A DNA stretch of 18,039 nucleotides from NCBI GenBank assembly GCA_033809995.1, contig JAPXKQ010000045.1:1-18039 (forward strand), read 5' to 3'. The notes beneath the pieces were generated by a model. It was not told the origin of the DNA. It worked only from the letters and a program-made list of their open reading frames with translations, and made no database searches. Shown piece after piece: positions 7,058 through 14,891 of this stretch (position 1 is the first letter of the stretch; each line of letters starts with the position of its first letter). Source of the stretch: Paratissierella sp033809995 (GTDB taxonomy: Bacteria > Bacillota > Clostridia > Tissierellales > Tissierellaceae). The position numbers and the translations under genes are program-made.

Positions 7058-7261
7058 ATGAATAAGACTATTAGCTACGAATTTGAAGTAGCGATTCTTG
7101 ATAAATTATTAAAAGAAAACAAGATTACCCACGAAGAATGGTATGCTCTTTTAACTATGCTCCGTCAGAAGTATAACCTCCCTTGTATTAATAATATCAA
7201 TTATATTGATATTAAGTCAGTATTGAGGCAATATACACATGATGGCAAAGGAAGTAATTAA
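7058..7261 (+). CDS. Small leader protein of the recombinase operon (67 aa)
   Basis: I do not recognise a named family. The likely start is the ATG at 7058, 8 bases after GGAGAGG. A TTG at 7055 would be too close. The protein is helical: YEFEVAILDKLLKENKITHEEWYALLTMLRQKYNL resembles a two-helix hairpin of the kind seen in SHOCT-like domains, followed by a short basic end. Its stop at 7261 overlaps the start of the first recombinase by 23 bases, so the two are translationally coupled. Small proteins of this size often precede tandem serine recombinases; it may act as a directionality factor, but that is inference. Confidence 0.7.
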   Translation: MNKTISYEFEVAILDKLLKENKITHEEWYALLTMLRQKYNLPCINNINYIDIKSVLRQYTHDGKGSN

Positions 7262-8939
7262 AGTAGCGAGTCCCGCTCAATATATCGCCTCTACTGGTTT
7301 AGATAATAAAAAGAAACGTGTAGCGGCATACGCACGAGTGTCTACTGATAGCGAAGATCAGATTCACTCTTTTAAAGCACAGATTGATGAATACACCACT
7401 AAGATAACCAGCAATCCTAACTGGGAATTTGTCGGTATGTATTCTGATGAAGGTATCTCAGGTACTTCTTTAAAGAAAAGAGATGGACTTAACGCCTTAT
7501 TAAAAGAAGCTAAGAAAGGTAATGTTGACCTTATTTTAGTGAAGTCTATTTCTAGACTCGGAAGAAATACGTTAGATATCCTCACCATTGTTAGAGAACT
7601 TAGAGAAATCGGAGTAGAGATTAAATTTGAAAAAGAAAACCTTTCATCTTTAGATACCAGGACCGATATGGTTTTAACATTCCACTCCTCTATCGCTCAA
7701 GAAGAAGCAAAAAACATCTCCGATAACGTTAAATGGGGAATTAGAAAAAGGATGAGAGATGGTAACTGGAAAGTACCAACTGAGAAGTTCCTTGGTTACA
7801 CCAAAGACGAAAACGGGAACATGATTATTGATGAAGCTCAAGCTGATATCGTTAGAGCCATCTTCAATCTTTATCTCGCTAATAAATCAATAAAAGAAAT
7901 CATCGCTTATTTAGAAGGTAACCACTACTTAACTGGTTCAGGCAAAGAGAAATGGAGCCGTCAAAACATCATGCAAATTCTCCAAAATGAGAAATATAAA
8001 GGCGACTTAATTCTCCAAAAGACTGTTGTTATTGATTATTTATCTCATGAGTCTAGAAGCAATAAAGATGGGAAATACGCGGACATGTGGTTAGTAAAGA
8101 ACCACCACCCTGCGATTATCTCTAGAGAAGCTTTTGATTTAGTACAAACTATCATTGAGTATAAAAAGAACGACAGATTCCTTAGGCCTGACAGCGGCAA
8201 TCCTCTTTCTGCAAAACTCTATTGTGGTATTTGCGGTAAAAAGCTTGTTTATCAATCAAGAAGTGATGGCAAACAAATGTACAGTTGCAATGTTAACAGA
8301 AGAAATATAGAGAAAGAAAAATGTAGCCTTCCCCCTATTCAAGAAGAAGAGATAAATGCTATCTGTATCAAAGCGATGAAATCGTATTATTCTGATAGCT
8401 CTCTTACCGCTAATCTTTTAGATTGCTTAACTTCTATAGGCCAAGCTTCTCACAAACAAGAAGAGCTTAACCGAGTTAAAGACGAGATAACCGCTACTGA
8501 AAATAGGCTCAAAGACATTATTGAGGAAAAGATGGAAACCGATTCTGAAGAAGATGATGAAAGATTATCTAACAAATATAAAGAAGCCAAGAAACATCTA
8601 AATGAATTAAAGGCTAAATTAGACACTTTATCTGGTGAAACATATGAGTCCTTTATCTCTGAAGCTAGGAGCAAGGAAATCGCCTCTTTAATAACAAATA
8701 TGGATAACGACGAATGCTACTTAAAACTTATCGATGAAGTAATCGTTAATGAAGATAACTCTATCATCATAATCGATAATGCTGGTCACCACGTTTCTAA
8801 AGAAAACATCAGCAAAAACATCAAAAAGATAAATGGCTTAGAAGAAGTCTTACATGGTTACTACACTTCTCCTATAACCACGAAAGTTTATAAATACAAA
8901 ATTGTAAGATTGGAGGATTACGCATGGCTAAAGAAATAA
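7239..8939 (+). CDS. Large serine recombinase A (integrase)
   Basis: This site-specific integrase or excisionase acts through a serine nucleophile, without homology. The catalytic resolvase domain (about 27-165) has YARVSTDSEDQ with nucleophile S35, then GISGTSLKKR and KSISRLGRNTLD. A recombinase domain follows (about 190-300), then a zinc ribbon (YCGICGKKLV ... SCNVNRR ... C) near 325-375, and an acidic coiled coil around 410-470 (KQEELNRVKDEITATENRL). At 566 aa it is full length. The ATG at 7239 follows GAGG by 10 bases and overlaps the leader gene. Its 3' end overlaps the second recombinase by 16 bases. The pair resembles CcrA/CcrB of SCC elements in arrangement. Confidence 0.92.
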   Translation: MMAKEVIKVASPAQYIASTGLDNKKKRVAAYARVSTDSEDQIHSFKAQIDEYTTKITSNPNWEFVGMYSDEGISGTSLKKRDGLNALLKEAKKGNVDLILVKSISRLGRNTLDILTIVRELREIGVEIKFEKENLSSLDTRTDMVLTFHSSIAQEEAKNISDNVKWGIRKRMRDGNWKVPTEKFLGYTKDENGNMIIDEAQADIVRAIFNLYLANKSIKEIIAYLEGNHYLTGSGKEKWSRQNIMQILQNEKYKGDLILQKTVVIDYLSHESRSNKDGKYADMWLVKNHHPAIISREAFDLVQTIIEYKKNDRFLRPDSGNPLSAKLYCGICGKKLVYQSRSDGKQMYSCNVNRRNIEKEKCSLPPIQEEEINAICIKAMKSYYSDSSLTANLLDCLTSIGQASHKQEELNRVKDEITATENRLKDIIEEKMETDSEEDDERLSNKYKEAKKHLNELKAKLDTLSGETYESFISEARSKEIASLITNMDNDECYLKLIDEVIVNEDNSIIIIDNAGHHVSKENISKNIKKINGLEEVLHGYYTSPITTKVYKYKIVRLEDYAWLKK

Positions 8940-10576
8940 TTCAAATTAATAGAGCTACCCCAATAGGTAAAAGAAGAGTATGTGCTTATACTCGCGTTTC
9001 TTCCAAAAGCGAAGACCAGGAGAATTCTTTAACTTACCAAATCGAAACCTATACCAAGATGATCATGACAAATCCTAATTATGAGTTCTGCGGTGTTTTC
9101 GTTGATGATGGAGTAACTGGCACTTCTATTTACAAAAGAAAAGAATTCCAAAAGATGATAGATAAAGCCTTAAGCGGTCAAATCGATTTAATCATCACTA
9201 AGTCCTTGTCTAGATTTTCTAGAAACACTGAAGATGCGATTAACATCTTGAGAGTTCTTAGGAACAACAACGTAGAAGTCTATTTTGAAACGGAGAATAT
9301 TTCTTCCTTTAACATGGACAGCGAATTAGTCATTAACGTATTAAGTGCTCATGCCGCGAATGAATCTAAAGTCATAAGTGACAACGTCAGGATGAGCTAC
9401 GCTAAAAACTTTAAAGATAAAAAGGCTTATTTCAACCCTGAACAGTTATATGGTTATCATCGCAATAAAAATGGAAGCATCATCATAGATGAAGAAGAGG
9501 CTGAGGCAGTTAGACTAATCTATGACCTTTATTTAAAGGATTACTCTAGACAAGCCATTATTGATGAACTTAATAAACGTGGTTATAAACCTAGATTCAC
9601 TAAGGAGTGGCATTTCCAGTCATTAAGAAAGATCCTTCATAACGAGAAATACATGGGTGCTGCTTATTTACAGAAAACGTTTGTTAAAGGAGTAAGAGGA
9701 AAGCGACTTAAAAACGATGGAACGCTGCCCACTATTCTAATTGAGAACAATCATCCCGCTATTGTAACTAAAGAAGTATGGCTTGCCGCTAATGAAAAGT
9801 TAAAACAGAAAGCGATTCAATATCAAAGTCAGGTTCAGTACGATGAAAAACGAGAAGGTAAAATATGTTTCAATAAGAGTATTTATTCTGGTCTCTTCAT
9901 GTGTGGAAAGTGTGGTAAAAACTATAATTTCAAAATAAACAATAGAGGTAAGGCATCGGAGTCTAGAATCTTCCACTGTGCATCTAATAGAGAAAGAAAG
10001 ATTTGTGAGAATGATGATCTTCCTTTAGATGTTATCGATATCATTACTCTTAAGGTTGTAAACAAGATTATCACTAATAAAAAGAACTTCTTTGACTTGC
10101 TAGAGGAATCCTTCAATTCTAAAAATGACGTAGAGAAAAAGAAGAAAGAAATACAGGAATTGCAAGAAAAAATAGATGTTTTACAGGCAAAATTCAAAAA
10201 ATACAAAGATATCGATGATGAGTTTTATCGCGAGGTAAATAAGGCTTATAAAGAGAAGCTCAAACCACTATGCATGAAGAAAGTGGCTCTTGAAAATTCT
10301 ATAAGCACCGCTACGAGCGTTAACGATTACCTCTATCAATTTAAAAAAGTCCTATCACCATACGATAGAACCATTTCTTCTTTAACTGACTTCCCACTTA
10401 ACAAAGTATTTAGTAGGGTAATCATACACGATAGAGATCACATCACTTTTGTTCTTGGAGAAGCTGGTGATATTTCCACTATTTCTTCTATGGATGATGA
10501 CATCCTGATTCAAACGGAACCATACCTAATCAGGAAGACAAAACACCTTCTTAAATATGGAATCTATATTAACTAA
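8924..10576 (+). CDS. Large serine recombinase B (integrase)
   Basis: This is a second full-length large serine recombinase (550 aa). The catalytic domain has YTRVSSKSEDQ with nucleophile S26, GVTGTSIYKRKEF and TKSLSRFSRNTEDA. A recombinase domain follows (PEQLYGYHRNKNGSIIIDEEE ... KILHNEKYMGAAYLQKT), then a zinc ribbon (MCGKCGKNYNF ... HCASNRERKIC) and a lysine-rich coiled coil (VEKKKKEIQELQEKIDVLQAK). GGAGG lies 7 bases before the ATG, inside the end of recombinase A. The MAKEI/MAKEV starts and shared domain order show that A and B are paralogues. Two recombinases probably act together on one pair of att sites, or on excision versus integration. Confidence 0.92.
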   Translation: MAKEIIQINRATPIGKRRVCAYTRVSSKSEDQENSLTYQIETYTKMIMTNPNYEFCGVFVDDGVTGTSIYKRKEFQKMIDKALSGQIDLIITKSLSRFSRNTEDAINILRVLRNNNVEVYFETENISSFNMDSELVINVLSAHAANESKVISDNVRMSYAKNFKDKKAYFNPEQLYGYHRNKNGSIIIDEEEAEAVRLIYDLYLKDYSRQAIIDELNKRGYKPRFTKEWHFQSLRKILHNEKYMGAAYLQKTFVKGVRGKRLKNDGTLPTILIENNHPAIVTKEVWLAANEKLKQKAIQYQSQVQYDEKREGKICFNKSIYSGLFMCGKCGKNYNFKINNRGKASESRIFHCASNRERKICENDDLPLDVIDIITLKVVNKIITNKKNFFDLLEESFNSKNDVEKKKKEIQELQEKIDVLQAKFKKYKDIDDEFYREVNKAYKEKLKPLCMKKVALENSISTATSVNDYLYQFKKVLSPYDRTISSLTDFPLNKVFSRVIIHDRDHITFVLGEAGDISTISSMDDDILIQTEPYLIRKTKHLLKYGIYIN

Positions 10577-10601
10577 TGGAGTTGAGGCTTTTAGTGATAG
10601 A

Positions 10602-10615
10602 GTTTTTGTAAAAAC
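10602..10615. other. Candidate recombinase att core: GTTTTT-GT-AAAAAC
   Basis: Twenty-five bases after recombinase B is a perfect 6-bp inverted repeat centred on the dinucleotide GT. Serine integrases join att sites through a 2-bp core flanked by imperfect inverted arms, usually beside the integrase gene. The arms here are short and A/T only, and the second att site is not in the window, so this is only a candidate. The rest of 10577-10677 shows no gene. Confidence 0.25.
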
Positions 10616-10677
10616 ATATAGAGCATAATTGACTACTTGGATAATTAGAGGGAACCTTAATAATAGTTCTTCCATAC

Positions 10678-11277
10678 TTAGTTCCTAATAAATTCGTATA
10701 AGTTAATAGCCGCTTCAATAGGGGCACCAATAATAAATAACATCCAAGCGTAGCTATTGTAATTGAATAAGATTAAGGCCGCTGTGGTAATAACACCCCA
10801 TAAGACGACACTTAAAGAGATAATACGGCCAATACGGTTATTAAGTCTTTTGAAAAATAAGAAGTTTACAAAGCCACAGAAAGGGACTGCGGCGATAAAA
10901 CTAATCCAATATGTAGATAAGTTACTCCTATCTCTTAAAAATGCTAAAAGGAAGACAACCGTGGCAATAAAATAAATACCAACACAAAGAAGAATGACGA
11001 TGAGGATATTTCTAATGTTCATGCGGTTAGAAGTATCAACAAATTCTTCGTTATGACCTTCGTGATAGAAGTAATCAACACGCACATAAAAGAGCTCGCT
11101 TAACGCTAGCATAATCTCTGGATCAGGGCTTGATTCCCCTCTCTCCCATTTGGAGATAGCCTTATCAGAATAATTTAATTTTTCTGCGAGTTCCGCTTGA
11201 GTCCAGTGGTTATTTTTTCTTAAAAAAGCGATATTATCCCCAATAATTTGCTTAATATCCTTGTTTTCTAAGCCCAT
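10678..11277 (-). CDS. Xre-type regulator with C-terminal membrane domain
   Basis: Residues 1-70 form a classic Xre HTH, with IAFLRKNNHWTQAELAEKLN, SDKAISKWERGES and PDPEIMLALSELF. The next residues (about 85-199) contain four hydrophobic stretches: NILIVILLCVGIYFIATVV, WISFIAAVPFCGFVNFLFF, IISLSVVLWGVITTAALIL and WMLFIIGAPIEAAINLY. This HTH plus membrane segments design is common in Bacillota and suggests a membrane-tethered transcription regulator. GAGA-rich sequence precedes the ATG, a weak ribosome binding site. It is divergent from the glycosyltransferase-acyltransferase gene, which it could regulate. It is the first gene beyond the recombinase end of the element, so it probably belongs to the host. 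Confidence 0.85.
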   Translation of the reverse strand: MGLENKDIKQIIGDNIAFLRKNNHWTQAELAEKLNYSDKAISKWERGESSPDPEIMLALSELFYVRVDYFYHEGHNEEFVDTSNRMNIRNILIVILLCVGIYFIATVVFLLAFLRDRSNLSTYWISFIAAVPFCGFVNFLFFKRLNNRIGRIISLSVVLWGVITTAALILFNYNSYAWMLFIIGAPIEAAINLYEFIRN

Positions 11278-11390
11278 TTCTCTTCTCTCTACAAATCGTA
11301 GAATTCCTTTTCTACAAAAAACATTTTACCAGTTTATAGGTATTTTTTAACAAATATTTTAATATTTCCACCAGAAAAGGAGAAGCGTCT
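11278..11390. promoter_or_regulatory. Divergent intergenic region (Xre-TM gene / GT-acyltransferase)
   Basis: This A/T-rich 113-bp gap lies between two divergent genes. CTACAAA occurs near 11289 and CTACAAAAAA near 11314. The plus side has AAGGAG 8 bases before the ATG at 11391. Promoters for both genes must lie here, but no -35/-10 pair stands out. Confidence 0.4.
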
Positions 11391-13325
11391 ATGAAAATAT
11401 TAGTTGTTAGCGATGTCCTCGGTGAAGAAAATAACGGCACTACTATTGCGTGTATGAATCTCGTCAGATACTTACGAAAGCAAGGTGATGATGTCCGTAT
11501 CCTTTGTCCAGACCAAGATAAAAAAGATCTTCCTAATTATTACATTGTCCCTAATCTTAAGTTAGGACCAATCGTCAATTGGGCTTTAAAGAAGAATCAA
11601 GTCGTCTTAGCAAGACCAAAAACTAAAATCATTAAAGAAGCACTCACGGGTGTGGATGTCTGTCATATCATGCTCCCATTTGCCTTAGGTGTGAAAACAT
11701 TAAAGATTGCGCGTAAGATGGGTATTCCATGTACATGTGGATTCCATTGCCAAGCGGAAAACTTTACCGCGCATATTGGTTTAATGAACTGTAAGTTAGC
11801 TAACAAGATGACTTATAAGCACTTCTATAACAATTTCTATAAATATGTTGACGCGATTCATTATCCAACAGAGTTTATTCATCAAACATTTGAATCTGTG
11901 GTGAAAAGAAAGACTAATGCTTATGTCATCTCTAATGGCGTTAATGATCTATATAAATATCAAAAGACCGAAAGAAAAGGGCAATTAAAAGATAAATTTA
12001 ATATTCTTTTCATTGGCCGTTACTCTAAAGAGAAATCTCACCCACTTCTTATTGAAGCGGTCTCGCATTCTAAATATAAAGATCACATCCAATTAGTGTT
12101 CGCTGGTCAAGGACCATATGCTGAACAATTAAAAAAGATGGCCATTTCTAAAGGACTTAACACTCCTGTAATGAAGTTTTATTCCCGTAAGGAACTCGTC
12201 GATGTCATTAACTCATGTGATATATACGTCCATCCCGCGGAAATTGAGATTGAAGCAATCTCTTGTTTAGAAGCGATTAAATGTGGTTTAGTGCCTATCA
12301 TTTCTAATTCCAAGAGATGCGCCACTAAAGCGTTTGCCTTAACCGAGAATAATCTCTTTGATTACAACAATCCTAAAGATTTAGCTAAGAAGATTGATTA
12401 TTGGATTGAACATCCTAAGGAAAAAGAAGAATGCTCTAAGAATTACTTAGGTTACACTAATCAGTTTGATCAATCATCTTGTATGCATAAGATGAGAGAG
12501 ATGCTCTTAACGTACGCGAATAACCCATTAGCCCATACTTCTAAGCTTAAATACTATTACACTGATGAGCTGAATGATGACTTCGCGAATAATGGTATCG
12601 TTGCCGCGCACAATAAACCAGGTTATAGATATGTGAATAAAAACATCTTCTATCGCGCCTTAGAAATACCTTTATACCATCTTATTGGTAAACCGCTTAT
12701 TTACTGCATTAATAAGTTTGCTAACCACTACAAGGTGGTAAATAAGAAAGCCTTAAAGAAATGTAAAGGACAAGGTTATTTTATCTACGCTAATCATACA
12801 TGTAGTCTTGGCGATGCTTTTACTCCTAATCTCTTAAGAATGAGAAAGAACTATATTGTCGTCGGAGAAGAAGCGACATCAATTCCTGGTATTAAAACTA
12901 TCGTTAAAATGTTTGGGGCTATTCCATTACCATCACACGTAGAAAATATCCCATCATTTAAAAATGCTATCGAAAAGAGAATTGATGAAGGTTCTAGTGT
13001 CACTATTTATCCAGAAGCTCATATCTGGCCAAAGTATACAAAAGTGAGACGCTTTAAATCCGCTTCATTTAGATACCCTGTCGATCAAAATGCCCCAATA
13101 TTCACGATTACTAATACTTGGGAGAAAAGAAAACATTCTAAGAAAGTACGATTAGTGTCTTATATTGATGGTCCATTCTATCCCGACACATCATTATCAA
13201 GGAAAGAGGCTATTGATGATTTAGCTAAGCAAGCCTATGATGCGATGCTTAAAAGAAGCGAAGAAGCGCATCAATACGAAACAATACGTTATATTAAGCT
13301 AAATAGACCACAAACAAATGTCTGA
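11391..13325 (+). CDS. Fusion of GT4 glycosyltransferase and lysophospholipid acyltransferase-like domain
   Basis: Residues 1-390 form a GT-B (GT4) glycosyltransferase. MKILVVSDVLGEENNGT is the sugar-binding start, FIGRYSKEKSHPLLIEAV starts the donor domain, and EIEAISCLEAIKCG carries the EX7E motif. Residues about 430-640 look like a PlsC-type acyltransferase, with YANHTCSLGDAF as the catalytic motif and IYPEAHIWP replacing the usual FPEGTRS. The catalytic motif reads H-X5-D, not the usual H-X4-D. Such a fusion would add a sugar and an acyl chain to a membrane glycolipid such as a glycosyl-diacylglycerol (inference). AAGGAG lies 8 bases before the ATG. The stop is TGA, followed in frame by 16 more codons to a TAA. 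Confidence 0.85.
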   Translation: MKILVVSDVLGEENNGTTIACMNLVRYLRKQGDDVRILCPDQDKKDLPNYYIVPNLKLGPIVNWALKKNQVVLARPKTKIIKEALTGVDVCHIMLPFALGVKTLKIARKMGIPCTCGFHCQAENFTAHIGLMNCKLANKMTYKHFYNNFYKYVDAIHYPTEFIHQTFESVVKRKTNAYVISNGVNDLYKYQKTERKGQLKDKFNILFIGRYSKEKSHPLLIEAVSHSKYKDHIQLVFAGQGPYAEQLKKMAISKGLNTPVMKFYSRKELVDVINSCDIYVHPAEIEIEAISCLEAIKCGLVPIISNSKRCATKAFALTENNLFDYNNPKDLAKKIDYWIEHPKEKEECSKNYLGYTNQFDQSSCMHKMREMLLTYANNPLAHTSKLKYYYTDELNDDFANNGIVAAHNKPGYRYVNKNIFYRALEIPLYHLIGKPLIYCINKFANHYKVVNKKALKKCKGQGYFIYANHTCSLGDAFTPNLLRMRKNYIVVGEEATSIPGIKTIVKMFGAIPLPSHVENIPSFKNAIEKRIDEGSSVTIYPEAHIWPKYTKVRRFKSASFRYPVDQNAPIFTITNTWEKRKHSKKVRLVSYIDGPFYPDTSLSRKEAIDDLAKQAYDAMLKRSEEAHQYETIRYIKLNRPQTNV

Positions 13326-13518
13326 ATTGATTATGAATATGACGTTGTCGAATTAGATAAAAAACTAAAAAGTTAAGAAGATACAAAACAATTCTTGTCA
13401 GCGAAAAAGATGTTGATGAGGCTTTTGCTAAATCTTATAAAAATACTATGAAGTAGTCGACACGAATAAGTTAGAAACAGTGCCTTTAACAAAGTTAGAG
13501 AAAGAAGTGGAGGAATAG
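13326..13518 (+). pseudogene. Frameshifted remnant of an unrecognised gene
   Basis: Three pieces in different frames read like one small protein: IDYEYDVVELDKKLKS (13326-13376), then RRYKTILVSEKDVDEAFAKSYKN, then YYEVVDTNKLETVPLTKLEKEVEE ending at TAG 13516-13518. Each has protein-like composition (charged, few rare residues), and the frames shift by one base near 13377 and 13440. The first piece is in frame with the glycosyltransferase gene across its TGA. A terminator follows 35 bases later. I cannot name the original gene. Confidence 0.5.
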
Positions 13519-13553
13519 TTATCTCTTTTCTCGCTTTCTCTCTCACATTATCT

Positions 13554-13579
13554 AACCGCCTTCAAATTGGGCGGTTTTT
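13554..13579 (+). terminator. Intrinsic terminator
   Basis: AACCGCC (13554-13560) pairs perfectly with GGCGGTT (13570-13576) around a 9-base loop, followed by a T run. It ends the glycosyltransferase-acyltransferase transcript, including the decayed gene. Confidence 0.85.
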
Positions 13580-13740
13580 CTTATTCGCAAATTCTCATAA
13601 CTGGCATATAATTCTTTCGAGGAGGCAAGGTCAAGAATCAGTTGTTCTAAACTTAAATAAAACAAGAGCAAAAATCACTCGTAATTGTTAGGGATAAAAA
13701 ATGCAATTGCGTGTTGCAACAATTATAAATTTATATATTA
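13580..13740. other. Gene-free interval before the tnpB remnant
   Basis: No gene is visible. The interval contains a promoter-like GGCATATAATTC followed by GAGGAGGCAAGG, which resembles a -10 box and ribosome binding site with no reading frame behind it, probably debris. Towards 13740 the sequence becomes strongly A/T-rich, as at the outer edge of an IS200/IS605 end. Confidence 0.35.
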
Positions 13741-13744
13741 TAGT

Positions 13745-13860
13745 GACATACCACCACTTAAAGAAGTGGGGGCTTCTTGCGCGATGATCCTATTGGATCA
13801 AGCATAGACAAGCTATCCGGATGTGTCCCATTCTTTGTAAGTATTTCTATTCCCTTACTT
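13745..13860 (-). ncRNA. Remnant of IS200/IS605 right end and omega (re) RNA scaffold
   Basis: Downstream of a tnpB remnant the minus strand carries the hairpin GATCC-AATA-GGATC, then CAAGAAGCCCCCACTTC and the terminal palindrome CCACTT-AAAG-AAGTGG (13754-13769). TnpB-associated omega RNAs overlap the 3' end of tnpB and the right end in this way. With no intact tnpB here, the RNA would be an orphan or dead. Confidence 0.4.
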
Positions 13861-13979
13861 AGAATATTTTATGCGGCGTTTATATCTCGATCATGAATAG
13901 TCCCACATTCTGGACAAGTCCATTTACGAATGTTGTCCTTACTGTACGCCTTAAATGCCAAATTTTCTAAGTTTTGTAC
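13758..13979 (-). pseudogene. tnpB: Remnant of tnpB (IS200/IS605 OrfB), 3' end only
   Basis: The last quarter of a TnpB-type nuclease gene is recognisable: NIRKWTCPECGTIHDRDINAA includes half of the zinc finger (CPEC) and the HDRDxNAA segment with the last RuvC aspartate. A TAA at 13869-13871 interrupts the frame right after NAA, and the reading continues as NILSKGIEILTKNG to 13758. Upstream the frame is broken and the N-terminal part is missing. TnpB is an RNA-guided DNA nuclease of IS200/IS605 elements. This copy is dead. Confidence 0.8.
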
Positions 13980-13991
13980 GCCTTAAATGCC
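13944..13991. repeat. 16-bp direct repeat inside the tnpB remnant
   Basis: GTACGCCTTAAATGCC occurs at 13944-13959 and again, unchanged, at 13976-13991, a period of 32 bases. The first copy is inside the tnpB reading frame and the second lies at its broken edge. This fits a short duplication that helped disrupt the gene. Confidence 0.8.
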
Positions 13992-14205
13992 TTGACAAAT
14001 TAATTTTTTTGTGGACTAAAGACTTAAAAAACACCCAAGTTGGATCGATCTACAACATGGATGCTACAAGATTCTTATTTGCTGTTTAAGAAAGGCAAGC
14101 ATCCGACTTCATCCATTTTCTTAAAAGATGGCTCCTTATTCTCATCTTTGCTTCTTTAATAACTCGTACCTTTCTAAAGAGACAAATAATAAATTAGGTT
14201 AATTC
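13992..14205. other. Gene-free interval, decayed sequence
   Basis: No gene is supported here. Two or three short open frames of 30-40 codons exist on the plus strand (for example the frame with WMLQDSYLLFKKGKHPT), but none has a start with a ribosome binding site. The stretch is probably remnant sequence of a transposable element. Confidence 0.4.
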
Positions 14206-14228
14206 AAAAACCCATCGAAGTGAGCTCT
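14206..14228 (-). terminator. Terminator of the 189-aa membrane protein gene
   Basis: On the minus strand GAGCTCA pairs with TGGGTTT around a CTTCGA loop, with G-T pairs, followed by a T run. It is a weaker version of the terminator at 14892-14912. Confidence 0.5.
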
Positions 14229-14232
14229 TTAC

Positions 14233-14802
14233 TTATTTCTTATGGAATTCGATGTTCTTGAATTTCTTCAGAAGGCTACCCATATAGTTCCTTCTTTCGG
14301 TGTTCTCCACCACCAGAATTGTTAAAGCTTCCCAGAAGGTAACTGTAGTAGCGATATCAAATACGTAAGTGAATATCTCTTTAGCAGTTCCTCCGTCCTT
14401 CCATAAAGCGGTAACAAGTAGCAAAGCAATTAGCAAAACTAAGCCAAGGCCAATTAGAACGAAAGCGATTTTATTTTTTAGGTTCATCTTCCTTTGGCTA
14501 CGTTTAAATTCCAACGCTGTGTTCTTTAAGAAAAACGACTTTAAATCCTCGCTTGTATATTCGCCCATATCATTGAAAGCGACATCTAAATTGATTTTAT
14601 ATCCTCTTGGGGCATATTCAAAAGCGGCTTGCATCCATTCGGTAAATTCGTCATTGAAGACAGGTGTCTTGGTGATTGAGTTCTTATCGAATATCTCAAT
14701 AGGGCTTTCAAACTCTAGTTTCATATTCGCTATTTTGCTTTCTTTGTCTAATTCAAAGAATTCTTCTTCTAAATTAATAAAATCTTTTACTTTTTTGTTC
14801 AT
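14233..14802 (-). CDS. Unknown membrane protein with two C-terminal helices
   Basis: I do not recognise the family. I chose the ATG at 14802 (MNKKVKDF) because GAGG lies about 9 bases before it. Twelve further residues upstream are open but have no ribosome binding site. The N-terminal 110 residues are soluble and acidic, with LEEEFFELDKESK and MGEYTSEDLKSFF. Then come two hydrophobic stretches, KIAFVLIGLGLVLLIALLL and a weaker EIFTYVFDIATTVTFWEAL, and a basic C-terminus (NYMGSLLKKFKN). The layout suggests a cytoplasmic domain anchored in the membrane. It stands alone, between decayed insertion sequence remnants, so it may have arrived with them. Confidence 0.75.
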   Translation of the reverse strand: MNKKVKDFINLEEEFFELDKESKIANMKLEFESPIEIFDKNSITKTPVFNDEFTEWMQAAFEYAPRGYKINLDVAFNDMGEYTSEDLKSFFLKNTALEFKRSQRKMNLKNKIAFVLIGLGLVLLIALLLVTALWKDGGTAKEIFTYVFDIATTVTFWEALTILVVENTERRNYMGSLLKKFKNIEFHKK

Positions 14803-14891
14803 GGTTATTGCCTCATTTGATTGAGGATATTTTACCAAGTTTACATAGATTGTTTAAATTGTTTTGACAACCTAGACCATATAGACAATTT

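Noticed and set aside
10577..10677. tRNA gene as integration target next to the recombinases
   Set aside because: I see no cloverleaf arms or conserved T-loop in this interval.
13317..13376. TGA read as tryptophan (Mycoplasma-type code)
   Set aside because: All other tryptophans here are TGG, and other genes use TGA as a stop overlapped by the next gene's ribosome binding site.
14369..14824. 151-codon open frame on the plus strand
   Set aside because: It lies opposite the 189-aa membrane protein, which has a good ribosome binding site and sensible composition; the plus frame is serine/lysine-rich noise.
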